Shown here: piece by piece, positions 35,886 through 45,760 of the stretch
Position numbering within the stretch: the stretch's first letter is position 1
Layout of the letters: each line of letters starts with the position of its first letter
Assembly (NCBI GenBank): GCA_028023455.1
Contig: JAQFVV010012511.1
Span: 3,844,165 to 3,908,164 of the forward strand
Reading direction: 5' to 3'
Origin: Epiperipatus broadwayi
Taxonomy: Eukaryota > Onychophora > Udeonychophora > Euonychophora > Peripatidae
DNA length: 64,000 nt
Notes under the pieces: model-generated
Databases searched by the model: none
Seen by the model: only the letters and a program-made list of their open reading frames with translations
What the model was told of the DNA's origin: nothing
Program-made: the position numbers and the translations under genes

Positions 35886-37675
35886 TTAAATTGTGTTTAA
35901 ATTTTTCAGAAACTAAAACAATTCTTGTTTTAATTTTATTATTTTTATTTAAATAAATTGCAATAATGTCGATTTTTTTAATTTAATTATAATCACTGAC
36001 TATTACTTATATAAGTCCATGATTTTTTTTATGAAGCGTGGATTTGTACAAAAAAAATAAACAAAAATCAGTTCTCATCAGAGCAAATATTTACTAATCA
36101 AAACAAATCAACTCATAATCTTTATTAAATTGCTATATTTTAGATTTTACTATTGTGAGTTTATATAATAATATATGAATAATTTTATAAAAGGTAATTA
36201 TTGTAATTAGTTAAGTATAAAACTATGAGTTCAATACAGCATTAAAAAAATGAAAGAAAGAAATGTTTATTTTAAATAAAATGAAAAAAAAAAAAAAACA
36301 GAAAAAATATTATTTTTATAGTATTTTTAAATATTATCAATTTGTATTCTATGTTCTTTTTTACTTTGAAGTAGTACTAGGTATCATGTTTTGAATTATC
36401 TTTTGATTATTCTACCTACTCATACTTTAGTTGGTATGGTGTTGCTTTTTTGTTATGGAAATTTTTTGTTGGTGAATCATCTTGTGCTAATCATTCATTT
36501 GTCTAAGATTTTTTTTTGTGTGTGAAAAATGAGATAGTCTTTAAGAAATAAATCTTTAAAAAGATAATGCATTTTGTAAATTGTTTATAATGAATTAAGA
36601 GACATTTTGAATGACTCCATTATACCTTTTTATTTTATTTTTCTGACGTGATGATGAAAATACAGTAATCACACTTATTTTACACATAATATCCTATCAA
36701 AAATAACTCTTGCAGTATTTTAAAGCAGAGCTTTATTTTAATTTTCTCTCAGTGTGTAGGTTTGGGTATATATAATTTGTTTGTGATTAGGCTCACATGT
36801 CTTGCTATGATTCCAGGCGTTGATGTTTAAGATATAATAAAATATCTCAACTAAGTTTTATGCTGTATTATCCATTACTCGGGAAGTATTCAAACACATT
36901 TATAGTATTCTGAGTGTAATGAATGCACTTGATCAATTGATTTCCCTTCTCATTTATAATTAATTTATATTTCTTATTTTACTACTCATTTATGTGTTTG
37001 AGACTATCAGAGTTGAACCATATTAGTATTTAGCAAAAAAAAAAAAAAAGGGTACATTTAAAAAAAAAAAATTTTAAAAAAATTCTATCGTGAAAAAGCT
37101 GTAAATGGTAGTTTATTTTAAAAATATAATTGAAATCAGCTTGAAAATGTACAGTAAAACATGAATTAGTTTTTATTTGACAAAAATTATGTTTGTTAGT
37201 GTTATTAAAATATTTTTATATAGCTGAATTTTTTTCTTCTGATATGCATATTATTTTGAATAACATCTTGTGTGGAAAACTATAATAATAAAAAAAAAAC
37301 AACTTAGTAGAAGATAGGTTTTTTTTCTAAAATGCTTACTTTAGAAAAAGAAAGAAGAATAAAATCAACTTAATGTCATAAAATTAAATATTTAATAATA
37401 GAAATGATCCCACTAAGTCTTATATTTTTTATATGTTTTGTAACTGGAACAGATAAAGGTATTTTTTATTTAGTCATTTATAAATAAATAATGCATTTTA
37501 TTATTAAATTTTTCGAAATTTTTATTGAAAAACTCATGTATAGACAGTGCTGTTAACTAATTTATTTTTAGTCAGCTTAGAGTCTTTCAAAATTATGCAA
37601 GTTAGTATAAATAAAACACATTTCTTTATTTATAGATATGTATTTATATGAATAATAAATTTTATGATATGGAAA
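35886..37675. other. AT-rich spacer
   Basis: No gene recognised; poly(A) runs near 36285, 37037 and 37060. Confidence 0.5.
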
Positions 37676-38610
37676 AATCATGACCTATGGGTCTATCTAT
37701 AAGTGACATTATATTCAGTCTAACACTGTCTAATTGCTGAAGAAAACATTATACACAACTTTATAAAAAAAAAAAGATCCCAATATTATATACAATGGTA
37801 TATAGATGATGTATTAATATGCTACCCCAGAGAAATCATCGCACAATTACACAAATTAGTAAAACAAAAACAGTCCCTAAGTGGATGATCAAACAAGAAA
37901 ACACCTCAAGAGGTCTGAAATTTTTAAATTTATATATTCATAGAAACAATAATCAGTTAGATTTCAAAATAGAGGCACAATTTCCTCTCAATATTTCATC
38001 ACTATGGTACATAAATTTTCCAGAATAAAATGCTTTTTGAAAAAAAAAAACTTAAACTTTGTAAATATGAAGTGGATAAGAAAGCAAACATAGATGCCTA
38101 AATAAATGATTTATGTAGAATAGGCTATAACAGAAATACCTTATTAAATAGAATTCAAAAAATTCTATAAAAGAATAAAACAACCAATCCAACCCCAAAC
38201 TCTTACACAAATAAAAAAGATTTGTTCTACAACATATAATATGTTTCAGAATCTCCCTACCCTCCAATATATTTAACAACATCAAAGATAGATAACCCTC
38301 AGATCAAACATCTCAGATTGTGTACAAAATTAAATGCAGCAATACCCCTTACAAGACAATATATTATAAGAAATCTAGGGCAAATATCACCACACTTGTC
38401 TTTCAATGAAAGCAAAAAATAACAGCATAAATTAATTTTCTGAGAGCATAAACAAAAATTTGGTCATACCATCAATGAATGTTAATATTGTTTGCATGCA
38501 GTAAGATGGCAGAAAAAAGAAAAGTGAAAGAGGCCTGGTTTGTTGCTTGCAGCTATCATATCATTAAATATCCAACTCTCAAGCAAGTGGAATATTTAAA
38601 TAGCTAATTT
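37676..38610 (+). pseudogene. Penelope-like element RT remnant with YIDD motif
   Basis: WYIDDVLICYP is encoded at 37796-37828 and contains the YxDD catalytic motif of RT. It is followed in another frame by GLKFLNLYIHRNNNQLDFKI (ORF 37819-38028), which matches the PLE motif after the palm (F-L-x-L-x-I-x-R-x-x-N). Further frames give CKYEVDKKANIDA (about 38058), LCRIGYNRNTLLNRIQKIL, and, after loss of much of the GIY-YIG domain, EHKQKFGHTINE (38447-38482) and KVKEAWFVA (about 38525). The order equals that of the PLE arms at 23-24.6 kb. The 5' part is missing. Just upstream (37680-37695) GACCTATGGGTCT repeats the stem-loop II of hammerhead copy 1, a possible worn ribozyme at the PLE boundary. 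Confidence 0.75.
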
Positions 38611-39603
38611 AAATAATTAGTAATTAATCCTTTATCAGTAAATATTGTGGTATACCCAGCCAACCCACCATCCAAAATACCCTCAGTTATGTTAAAATAT
38701 ATATATAATAAACCTTTTCTTTAGCTAATGTTCAAAATGTTTTGGCCAATTTATTATTATACTTATTTATTTATTCATATATAAATAAATTAGCATGGTT
38801 ATTAACAAATCTCATAATTCATCTTCCATAAATAATTTTATTTATTGGATGTCTATAATGAGGTAATTTGTAAAACTTCCAGTTATGAGATGATTCTTAG
38901 GAATTTTTCATGAGGATTTTGCTTTGTCAAACAAAAAAAATGTCTGCTATGAATTTGGATGATATATATGGTTACTGTAAAGAATAGCTTATCAAAAGAT
39001 TAAATGTTAGTATCAAAACATTAATATAAGGCAACTTATAGTGGTTGAAAGAACAACAAATACTTTCACTTTTACACTAAAGTTGGAAAAACTTTGTCAA
39101 GAGTTTAATCTAAATGTGAAATTATTTTAAAAATCTATTTTGTTTTTTCATTTTTTAATAATTATATTGTCTTTCATCATCATTAGCAGTCATCAAAATA
39201 ATGAATATAAAGTTTGAAGTAAGTTTTGTGATTAATATATAGAAATCAATACCTGAAAGGTAAATATGTTTTCAGATATCATGTAATATTCCCTTAAGCT
39301 TTTTATTGAATCTTATACTGCTGCCTTTTAATTTCTTCAACAAACCTTTTAAAAACTTCATTGATTTTTCTAATTACAGATTTTCATTGTATTCTATCAT
39401 TAGCCACATCTCACCTGTGAAAGAGATCACTATTGCACTTTTTTATCATGCATGAGATAAACATTACATTATTAATAGAATGTGCCTTTTCTAAACAAAA
39501 AATCATTGACATTTTTTTCTGTTCATTTGTTCACATAATCCAATGAAGAAGTGCCATTACAATAGTAAATTCAATAATATCATATATTCAGCAACATAGA
39601 GAA
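38611..39603. other. AT-rich spacer
   Basis: No gene recognised. Confidence 0.5.
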
Positions 39604-40049
39604 CATTAATACACCATATACACCTTAATTGACACTCTACAATGTAGTTTAACCTATGATTTATTTTATCTTCTCTTGCCTATAGTTTCAACTGTCCAGC
39701 AGTCATCATTAGAGCTACAACATTTAAACATATATAATTAATATATACAAATAATACCTATCTATAGATATACCAATATATATACACATATACGTCTACA
39801 AATATACATATAAATACAAAAATAAAAAACAACATTTCAAACACTCCAACTATTAGCTTAAAATGGATCTTTAATAATATATATATATATTGGTATATGT
39901 ATAGATTGGTATTAATTGTATTTGTTTAAATGTTGTAGCTCTGATGATGACTGCTGGACAGTTGAAACTGTAGGCAAGAGAAGATAAAATAAAGCATATG
40001 TTAATCTGCATTGTAGAGTGTCATTTAAGGTGTATATGGTGTATTATAT
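39604..40049. repeat. Palindrome (foldback) 7 with hammerhead-like units
   Basis: TAATACACCATATACACCTT (about 39607) is mirrored by AAGGTGTATATGGTGTATTA (about 40027), and CAACTGTCCAGCAGTCATCA (about 39689) by TGATGACTGCTGGACAGTTG (about 39945). The arms are about 140 bp around a TA-rich centre of about 140 bp. Each arm holds a hammerhead-like core pointing outward: CTGATGA, T, GACTG / CAGTT, GAAAC on the plus strand of the right arm (39941-39968); on the minus strand the left arm has CTAATGA instead. One extra base before stem II and absence of a U before the cleavage base make activity doubtful. Confidence 0.8.
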
Positions 40050-41298
40050 ATAATTCAGCGATGCAAATAAGAAGTGGAGGGAAATTTTAATACTTAAAAA
40101 AAAAAAACATTCTGATTGATCTTATGTAATATTTTTAAATCACCATGCTGAATTATTTTATAAGTTCAACACAATGGAATCTGTGTTGCATCTCCATATC
40201 CAAGTTTATTTTTTTGTCTAAAAAGTTACCAAGATATTGAAATTAATTATTATTCTCAAGTAGATGGCCATCCAAACTAAAGCTTTCTAAACATTTTTGT
40301 TTCTCCTTTATTGGTATAATGTATGTTTTTTTTTGAATACTTATTACTTAGTCAAAATCTTTCCAGATTGTGTTCAAAATGTTAAGAATATTTTGAGGGT
40401 TTTTTTTTTTTAATAATTAGAACCATCATCTGCATCCTATAAATCTAGAAATCAAGAAGTTGAAGTTCTTGTATTTGCTTTTAACCTACGAATTCCCTGT
40501 GATAATTTTAAAATTTATTTTACCCGAGTAAAAATAGATCAGAAATTATATTTTTTATTGGAGAATTATTTATTAATAAATGTTTTATTATGCAATTTTA
40601 TTTTTAATATATATGGAAAGATCTTTTATGAGAAATATCTTGTTTAGTTTTATTAATTTTCCACTCTCATTGAGAATAATTCAAGAGGATACGCATTCAA
40701 TATTTTAGTTGTTGATTTATATTCATGATGTCGAATTATGCCTTTTTACATATGTATGTTTATGAAAAAGGTATGTGTGTGTTAAGGTGAAAATTATATT
40801 TTTTAGTTTTATTAATGGAGGTAATATTTAGCTTAAATATTTATGGTTTATATTATTTTAGAGTACAACAATTCTTTATTAACCACAGTTGATTGTTTCC
40901 AGAATAATAGTGTAATGTTCAAAAATTATAATGAGTAAAGGCTAAGTTATCATCTGAATAATGTTAACATTTAATTAATATTTTAATACAATAAAACTTC
41001 ATTACTTCTTTTCATATATAGTATTAATGTCTAAGTATTAATATTTTACTGTTGTGACATATATTTATTTAAAAATAAAATATAAGATTAAATTAAGCAT
41101 AAAAGTTGAAGATTTATGTGAAAAAAAATAATAATAAAAATTTAAATGAAAAAAAAGCAAAGTTAACATTTTTATTTTCTCTGAATTTATTTCAAAAGAA
41201 AAATATAATTAAGTGTCCTTTTTCTTCCGTAATTTTGCCTATTGCTATTTTATATTCAAATTTAAAAGCATAATTAAGAAGTGAATGAAATTTTAAAA
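40050..41298. other. AT-rich spacer
   Basis: No gene recognised. Confidence 0.5.
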
Positions 41299-41312
41299 TA
41301 GATAATTATAAA
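41299..41312 (+). repeat. 14-bp direct repeat flanking palindrome plus SINE, left
   Basis: TAGATAATTATAAA, repeated exactly at 41938-41951 beyond the SINE. The last bases overlap the palindrome terminus, so the exact border is uncertain. Confidence 0.5.
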
Positions 41313-41404
41313 CAATGAGGATTGCCAATTCCTCTACAAGCTTTGTGATAAATGCTTAGCCAGAGCCAGCACTTAAAATATCTCTGTCAGGAACCCCTCC
41401 CCAA

Positions 41405-41447
41405 ACCCCTGCCCATGGTTTCATGCTTTGGCACTCCTCACAGAGGT
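41405..41447 (-). ncRNA. Hammerhead ribozyme, degenerate (copy 3, left arm)
   Basis: Mirror of the right-arm ribozyme, but the first core base is changed (GTGAGGA instead of CTGAGGA) and the cleavage triplet reads GGC instead of GTC. Stem II (GTGC/GCAT, loop CAAA), GAAA and the ACCATGG part of stem III remain. Both changes fall on bases required for catalysis, so this copy should be inactive. Confidence 0.65.
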
Positions 41448-41647
41448 GTCAGGGTAGGTTCAGACACTAGATCTAAAAATATGGCTGAAGATCTATCAGC
41501 CCCATATAGCTATTTGAGTTGGATAGCTGGGTTTGAAGACATGTAGATGTCTGAAAATTTCAGATTTTCCACTCAGTATATAACTTTTAGATAAGTGCTT
41601 GTCTTTGGGTTGGTATTTTTAGATCTAGTGTCTGAACCTACACTGAC

Positions 41648-41690
41648 ACCTCTCTGAGGAGTGCCAAAGCATGAAACCATGGTCAGGGGT
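41648..41690 (+). ncRNA. Hammerhead ribozyme, apparently intact core (copy 3, right arm)
   Basis: Plus strand: stem I strand ACCTCT (41648-41653), CTGAGGA (41654-41660, CUGANGA), stem II GTGC with loop CAAA and GCAT (41661-41672; closing pair G-U), GAAA (41673-41676), stem III ACCA against TGGT (41676-41683), cleavage after C41684 of GTC, and stem I strand AGGGGT (41685-41690), six pairs with one G-U. Stem III is again a loopless self-complementary octamer, pointing to dimeric action. Compared with copy 1, stem II has different bases but the same pairing, which supports an RNA structure under past selection. Confidence 0.75.
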
Positions 41691-41821
41691 TTGGGGAGGG
41701 GTTCCTGACAGAGATATTTTAAGTGCTGGCTCTGGTTAAGCATTTATCACAAAGCTTGTAGAGGAATTGGCAATCCTCATTGTTTATAACTTAGAAGCTT
41801 AAGAGGTAGGGTCACGTGATC

Positions 41822-41937
41822 TATGACTTTTTTTTTAAGTGTCATAGCATCGGCCAGGACGCGAACCTGCAACCCGGGCAACTGCCTGCAAGTGCAAGGC
41901 AGTCGCGCTGACCTCTCGACCACCAATGCACGACGAC
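41822..41937 (-). repeat. tRNA-like SINE, copy B
   Basis: Reverse-complement counterpart of copy A (27688-27792). On the minus strand: GCATTGGTGGTCGAGAGGTC, the long arm CTGCCT/AGGCAG, B box GGTTCGCGTCC, then GATGCTATGACACTT and an A9 run. The T-arm stem is CAGG/CCTG. The A-rich 3' end points toward palindrome 8, so a transcript started here would read into the palindrome. Confidence 0.85.
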
Positions 41938-41951
41938 TAGATAATTATAAA
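41938..41951 (+). repeat. 14-bp direct repeat flanking palindrome plus SINE, right
   Basis: TAGATAATTATAAA, identical to 41299-41312. Confidence 0.5.
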
Positions 41952-42697
41952 GGTTTAACAATATTTTTCTGGATCTTTGATTTTATAAATGGAAATAACT
42001 TTTTTTTGTTTGTTTCATAAACTTTAATTTTTTTTTATTTTTTATTTCAACTGTGTTTTGTCTTGAATCGTTATATTTTTAAATGTAGCTTTTATTTTCA
42101 ACTAGTCACTATTTGTTATCTTGATCTTTTTGTTGTGTGATTTATTTTTCTTTTAAATTTGTCAAAAAAAAAAAAAAGCAATATTCCAATAAATATGACA
42201 TTTCACCAAAGTAATTTGTAAGTTTGTGAAAGAATACACCATTTTATAGTCATTTATATATATAAATATAATTAGAAATAATATATATATGTCTAGAAGT
42301 AAAAAACAAAGACAACAACAGTAATTTAAAATGTAATCAATATAAAAAACCTATAAATATTCTTACAATTTTATCTTTTAAAAAAGAAATCTGAATAAAG
42401 TGATTGCCTACAATTTGGAATTCCACATTAAAACCAATAAATTTAAAGCCAAAATTAATATTGATATTAAATCTCTTCTATATATATATTGAAGTGATAT
42501 ATACATAATTTAAAAATTCAATAGGAATATTTAAATTAAAGGTTTATAATATTTTTAGTAAACAGAAGTATGTGCCTGGATAAATGTATATGACATTATT
42601 AATTCTAAATTTATTTTAAAGCAATTTAAATTTAAATATCTTATTAATTGACAATTGAAAAGGTATTTTAGATACTTTGGTATTAGAGTTGTAATAT
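41952..42697. other. AT-rich spacer
   Basis: Nothing recognised. Confidence 0.5.
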
Positions 42698-42911
42698 GGA
42701 GCATGTTTTAGACCTACTGCGCCTGTTCACATTCGTATCAATTCACTGATAACTTTGTAATCTTGGGATCTGACCAAAATAACGTGTACACAGATCTGGG
42801 TACACAACGTTTTTGGCAAAAAAAAATGTACATGGTATTTGGCAAGATTTACAAAGTTATCGGTAGGTTGATACGAATGTGAAAAGGCACAGTAAATCTA
42901 ATACATGCTCC
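42698..42911. repeat. Palindrome (foldback) 9, about 215 bp
   Basis: GGAGCATGTTTTAGACCTAC (42698) is mirrored by GTAAATCTAATACATGCTCC (to 42911), and TTCACATTCGTATCAATTCA (about 42725) by GGTTGATACGAATGTGAAAA (about 42866). The arms are about 80 bp; the centre repeats GTGTACACAGATCTGGGTAC, itself partly palindromic. It contains several CpGs, unusual here. Confidence 0.85.
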
Positions 42912-43007
42912 CTGTTGCTGCACTAAAAGTAAATGAAAATAAGAACATAATAAATATATTTACATTTTCAATAAGAAATATATAATTTTAAACAAGATAT
43001 TCAATTA

Positions 43008-43490
43008 TGTACAATTTGGACACTAACAACTTTCAAGAACATTGAAAAAAAAAAGTGATTTGCGATCTAATGAAGTGATTGCTTTGCACAAAAAAATTGT
43101 TAGTTTAAATATGCACTAAAGAAACAGTAAATGATTTTGGTTTTTAAATAATGAGACATTCATATATGTATGAATTGGACACTAACAAGTTTTTAGAATG
43201 ACATTTGAAACCAAAAAAAAAAAAAAAGTGATTTGCGATCTTAATAAAATGATGGCCTTACACAAAAAAATTGTTAGTTTAAATACGCACTAAACAAACA
43301 GCAAATGATTTTGATTTTTAAATAATATTTATAAAAATACATTAACTATATGTGCAATTTGACACTAACAACTTTTAAGAATGATATTCCCAATCAAAAA
43401 AAGGTGGTTTGCGATCTTAATGAAATGACGCCATTACACAAAAAAATTGTTACTAAACAAACAGTAAATGATTTTGGTTTTTAAATAATA
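43008..43490. repeat. Tandem array, three units of about 175 bp
   Basis: Each unit contains GGACACTAACAA (GACACTAACAA in unit 3), an A run, GTGATTTGCGATCT (43055, 43228; GTGGTTTGCGATCT at 43404), ACAAAAAAATTGTTA and AACAGTAAATGATTTTGGTT. The spacing is 173 and 176 bp. Units differ by substitutions, A-run length and a deletion in the third. No coding frame is conserved. Confidence 0.9.
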
Positions 43491-43629
43491 TTTATAAAAA
43501 CACATTAACTATACTCATACAATATTTATCATGTAATATGTAACAGGAATTGTCAACTTCAAACAAAAGGTTTAATATTACCACAGAAAATGGAGATCTC
43601 TATTAAGAATTTTCCCTCTGAAAATGTAG

Positions 43630-43965
43630 CATGTGATTGCAGAGTGTACTGGGATTTTCAACAGAAATGTTGATAAATATATATTTTTTAATAAGCAAAT
43701 TAAACCAAAAGAAATGAAGAAAAACCACAAAAAAAAAAAAAATACATATTAATTGTAAGACTTAAAATGTCGAAGTATTATAAAAAAGTCGGATTGTGTT
43801 GATAAAACATTTCCGCACAGAATGGGATTTTCAACAGAAATGCTAATAAACCAATTTTTTTGTTATAAACAAATTACCCCCTTCCCCCAAGGAACAAAAA
43901 CCACAAAAAAAAAAATACATATTAATTATGAGACTGAAAATGTCAAAGTATTATGAAAAAAAAAG
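43630..43965. repeat. Tandem duplication, two units of about 172 bp
   Basis: GGGATTTTCAACAGAAATG occurs at 43651 and 43823. Each is followed by an AAACCACAAAAAAAA block, TACATATTAATT, and AAAATGTCGAAGTATTAT or AAAATGTCAAAGTATTAT. The period is almost the same as the array just upstream, although the sequence is different. Confidence 0.85.
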
Positions 43966-45447
43966 ACACATTGATAAAGAAAAACATATTTCTACATGTA
44001 TACTCGCAGGGTTTATTTCCTTTCAATTTGATGTCATTGCGACATTACACATTTATTGTTGGTGTGAAAAGGCTTCCTATCTCTCCTACATTGCATGTTT
44101 AATACCAAAGTATTGTATTTTATAATTAGGTGACTGGAAATGACATATAGTATAAAATGTAATTAAATTCTAGCTAATTAGAAAATAAAAAACTTAATAT
44201 AGTTTAATCAAAATATTGTCTGTTATGTTGGTATAATCTCTTTTCAAAGCTAAAATTTTATAAATTGCTATAATTGGACAAATAAGTTGCAGACCTTAAT
44301 GAAGTTTGAGAGTTATCTACCACCAATGGATGGCTATATGCAAAAAAAAACCATGATGGAAACTGATTTTGCAGATAAGACAGCTCAATGTACTATAAAT
44401 ATGGAGTATGCTTTGACTATGCTTATTATTGTGCTTTGATTATTTGTTTTGATTTGTTCATGAGAAGTAGTGTTAAAATATCATGAAAGAATAGAGAAGC
44501 CATCGCTGTTCCACTTTGACCAAGCCGGCTGATTGCAAGATGAAAGTCTATCATAAGTTGCTGCGAAAAAGCTGTCAAATAATTAAAACCATCTCAAGAC
44601 GTGTTGTGTCCAGTGTATATGCAAAATATGCTGTCTAACTTCAAAAGTGTATTGCTTTTCCCACTGCCATTTAATGAAATACCATCAAATGCTGCCTTTG
44701 AATAAGAAAATAAGTGTACTCTAATGAAGACCATTGCAACCATCAAGAACAATATAATATAAGCTTTTTAGAAGATCACCAGACATGGTTATGTTTGTAC
44801 AGACTGATTTTGCAAAAAGTCTACTGATACCTGAATTCAGAACTTGAACTGTTAGTCATGAAAAGGATAAAGTGGACCAAGTTTGATTATATATTATTAT
44901 GATTGTATATTATTGTTATTAGATCTTTTATTCCCTACATTTAATATATACTGAACATTTTATATAACTTATTGTGGTTGATTTGCATAAAAATAGATCT
45001 TCTTATAAATTATAATGGCAGTGAATTGCTATTTTTATTAGACGTGCTACACTTTAGTCAGCATAAATCTAAAAAGAAAAATATTTTATAAAACAACTAG
45101 TTATTATTGCAAACTCTCACCACCCTCTTAAAATCTTAATTAGTATTTTAATTAAAACCAAAGGTAATAATGGTAATTTCCACTAGTCTTAATATAGAAA
45201 TTCTAAAATGATAATTTAATCATTAACATGAATAATACAAAATAATGACTTTTGGATAGAATAAGAAGGGCTGCATAAACAGGTTAAATAAATCAAGTAA
45301 GATTGTTTTTAAGCAAATTACCCTCCAGATTTGGGAATATGCAGGCATGGGAAAAGATAATTGAGTATATTAATTTATATGAGCTAACATACTTTTATTT
45401 CTGGCTGTTTTGTTATATAAAGTTTTATTGTTTATAAATGTCTAATT
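43966..45447. other. Spacer with an unassigned, less AT-rich block
   Basis: 44280-44900 has higher complexity than its surroundings and short frame-broken coding-like runs on the plus strand, which suggests an old inserted element, but I recognise no domain. The rest is AT-rich. The 65-codon ORF at 43928-44125 starts inside the tandem repeat and is unlikely to be a gene. Confidence 0.35.
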
Positions 45448-45760
45448 CCATTGCGTTGTCCGGTCATGCACAGTCAATGATCTACTTTAAGCAGTAGTAT
45501 GCGGTTGGCACGTATTCCTACCATATATCATATGCTTCATTTATATATTTTTTTCTTTTGTGATACCATTGCATTGTTTAGTCATTCACACTCAGCAACT
45601 TTTAGAAGTAATATGCAATAGATATACATTCCTACCATACATCATATGCTTCATTTATATAAGTTTTCTTTATGTGATACTGATGCATTGTCCAATTACA
45701 TTCGATGACTTATTTAAAGCAGTAGTATGTGATAGATACACATGAATGTAAAGTAGATGA
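45448..45760. repeat. Tandem array, three units of about 117 bp
   Basis: Units begin TTGCGTTGTCCGGTCATGCA (45450), TTGCATTGTTTAGTCATTCA (45569) and ATGCATTGTCCAATTACATT (45683). Each continues with a GCAGTAGTATGYGRT-like block, and the first two with CCTACCATAYATCATATGCT and TTCATTTATATA. Spacing is 119 and 114 bp. Confidence 0.85.

Larger units (their letters stand above)
41304..41791. repeat. Palindrome (foldback) 8, inverted pair of hammerhead-bearing units
   Basis: Arms of about 200 bp match at roughly 90-95 percent: ACAATGAGGATTGCCAATTC (about 41313) mirrored by GAATTGGCAATCCTCATTGT (about 41763), ACTTAAAATATCTCTGTCAG by CTGACAGAGATATTTTAAGT, and GGTTCAGACACTAGATCTAA by TTAGATCTAGTGTCTGAACC. 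The central 120 bp is single copy and holds AAGACATGTAGATGTCTGAA. Each arm carries one outward-pointing hammerhead sequence, intact in the right arm and mutated in the left. Composition is less AT-rich than neighbours. The ORF at 41352-41546 is a by-product. It is followed after 31 bp by SINE copy B. Confidence 0.9.

Noticed and set aside
37731-37750. CTGAAGA followed by AAAC as a hammerhead core
   Set aside because: There is no room for stem II between the two boxes.
41352-42020. ORFs in the palindrome and SINE copy B
   Set aside because: They lie inside non-coding repeats whose structure explains the sequence.
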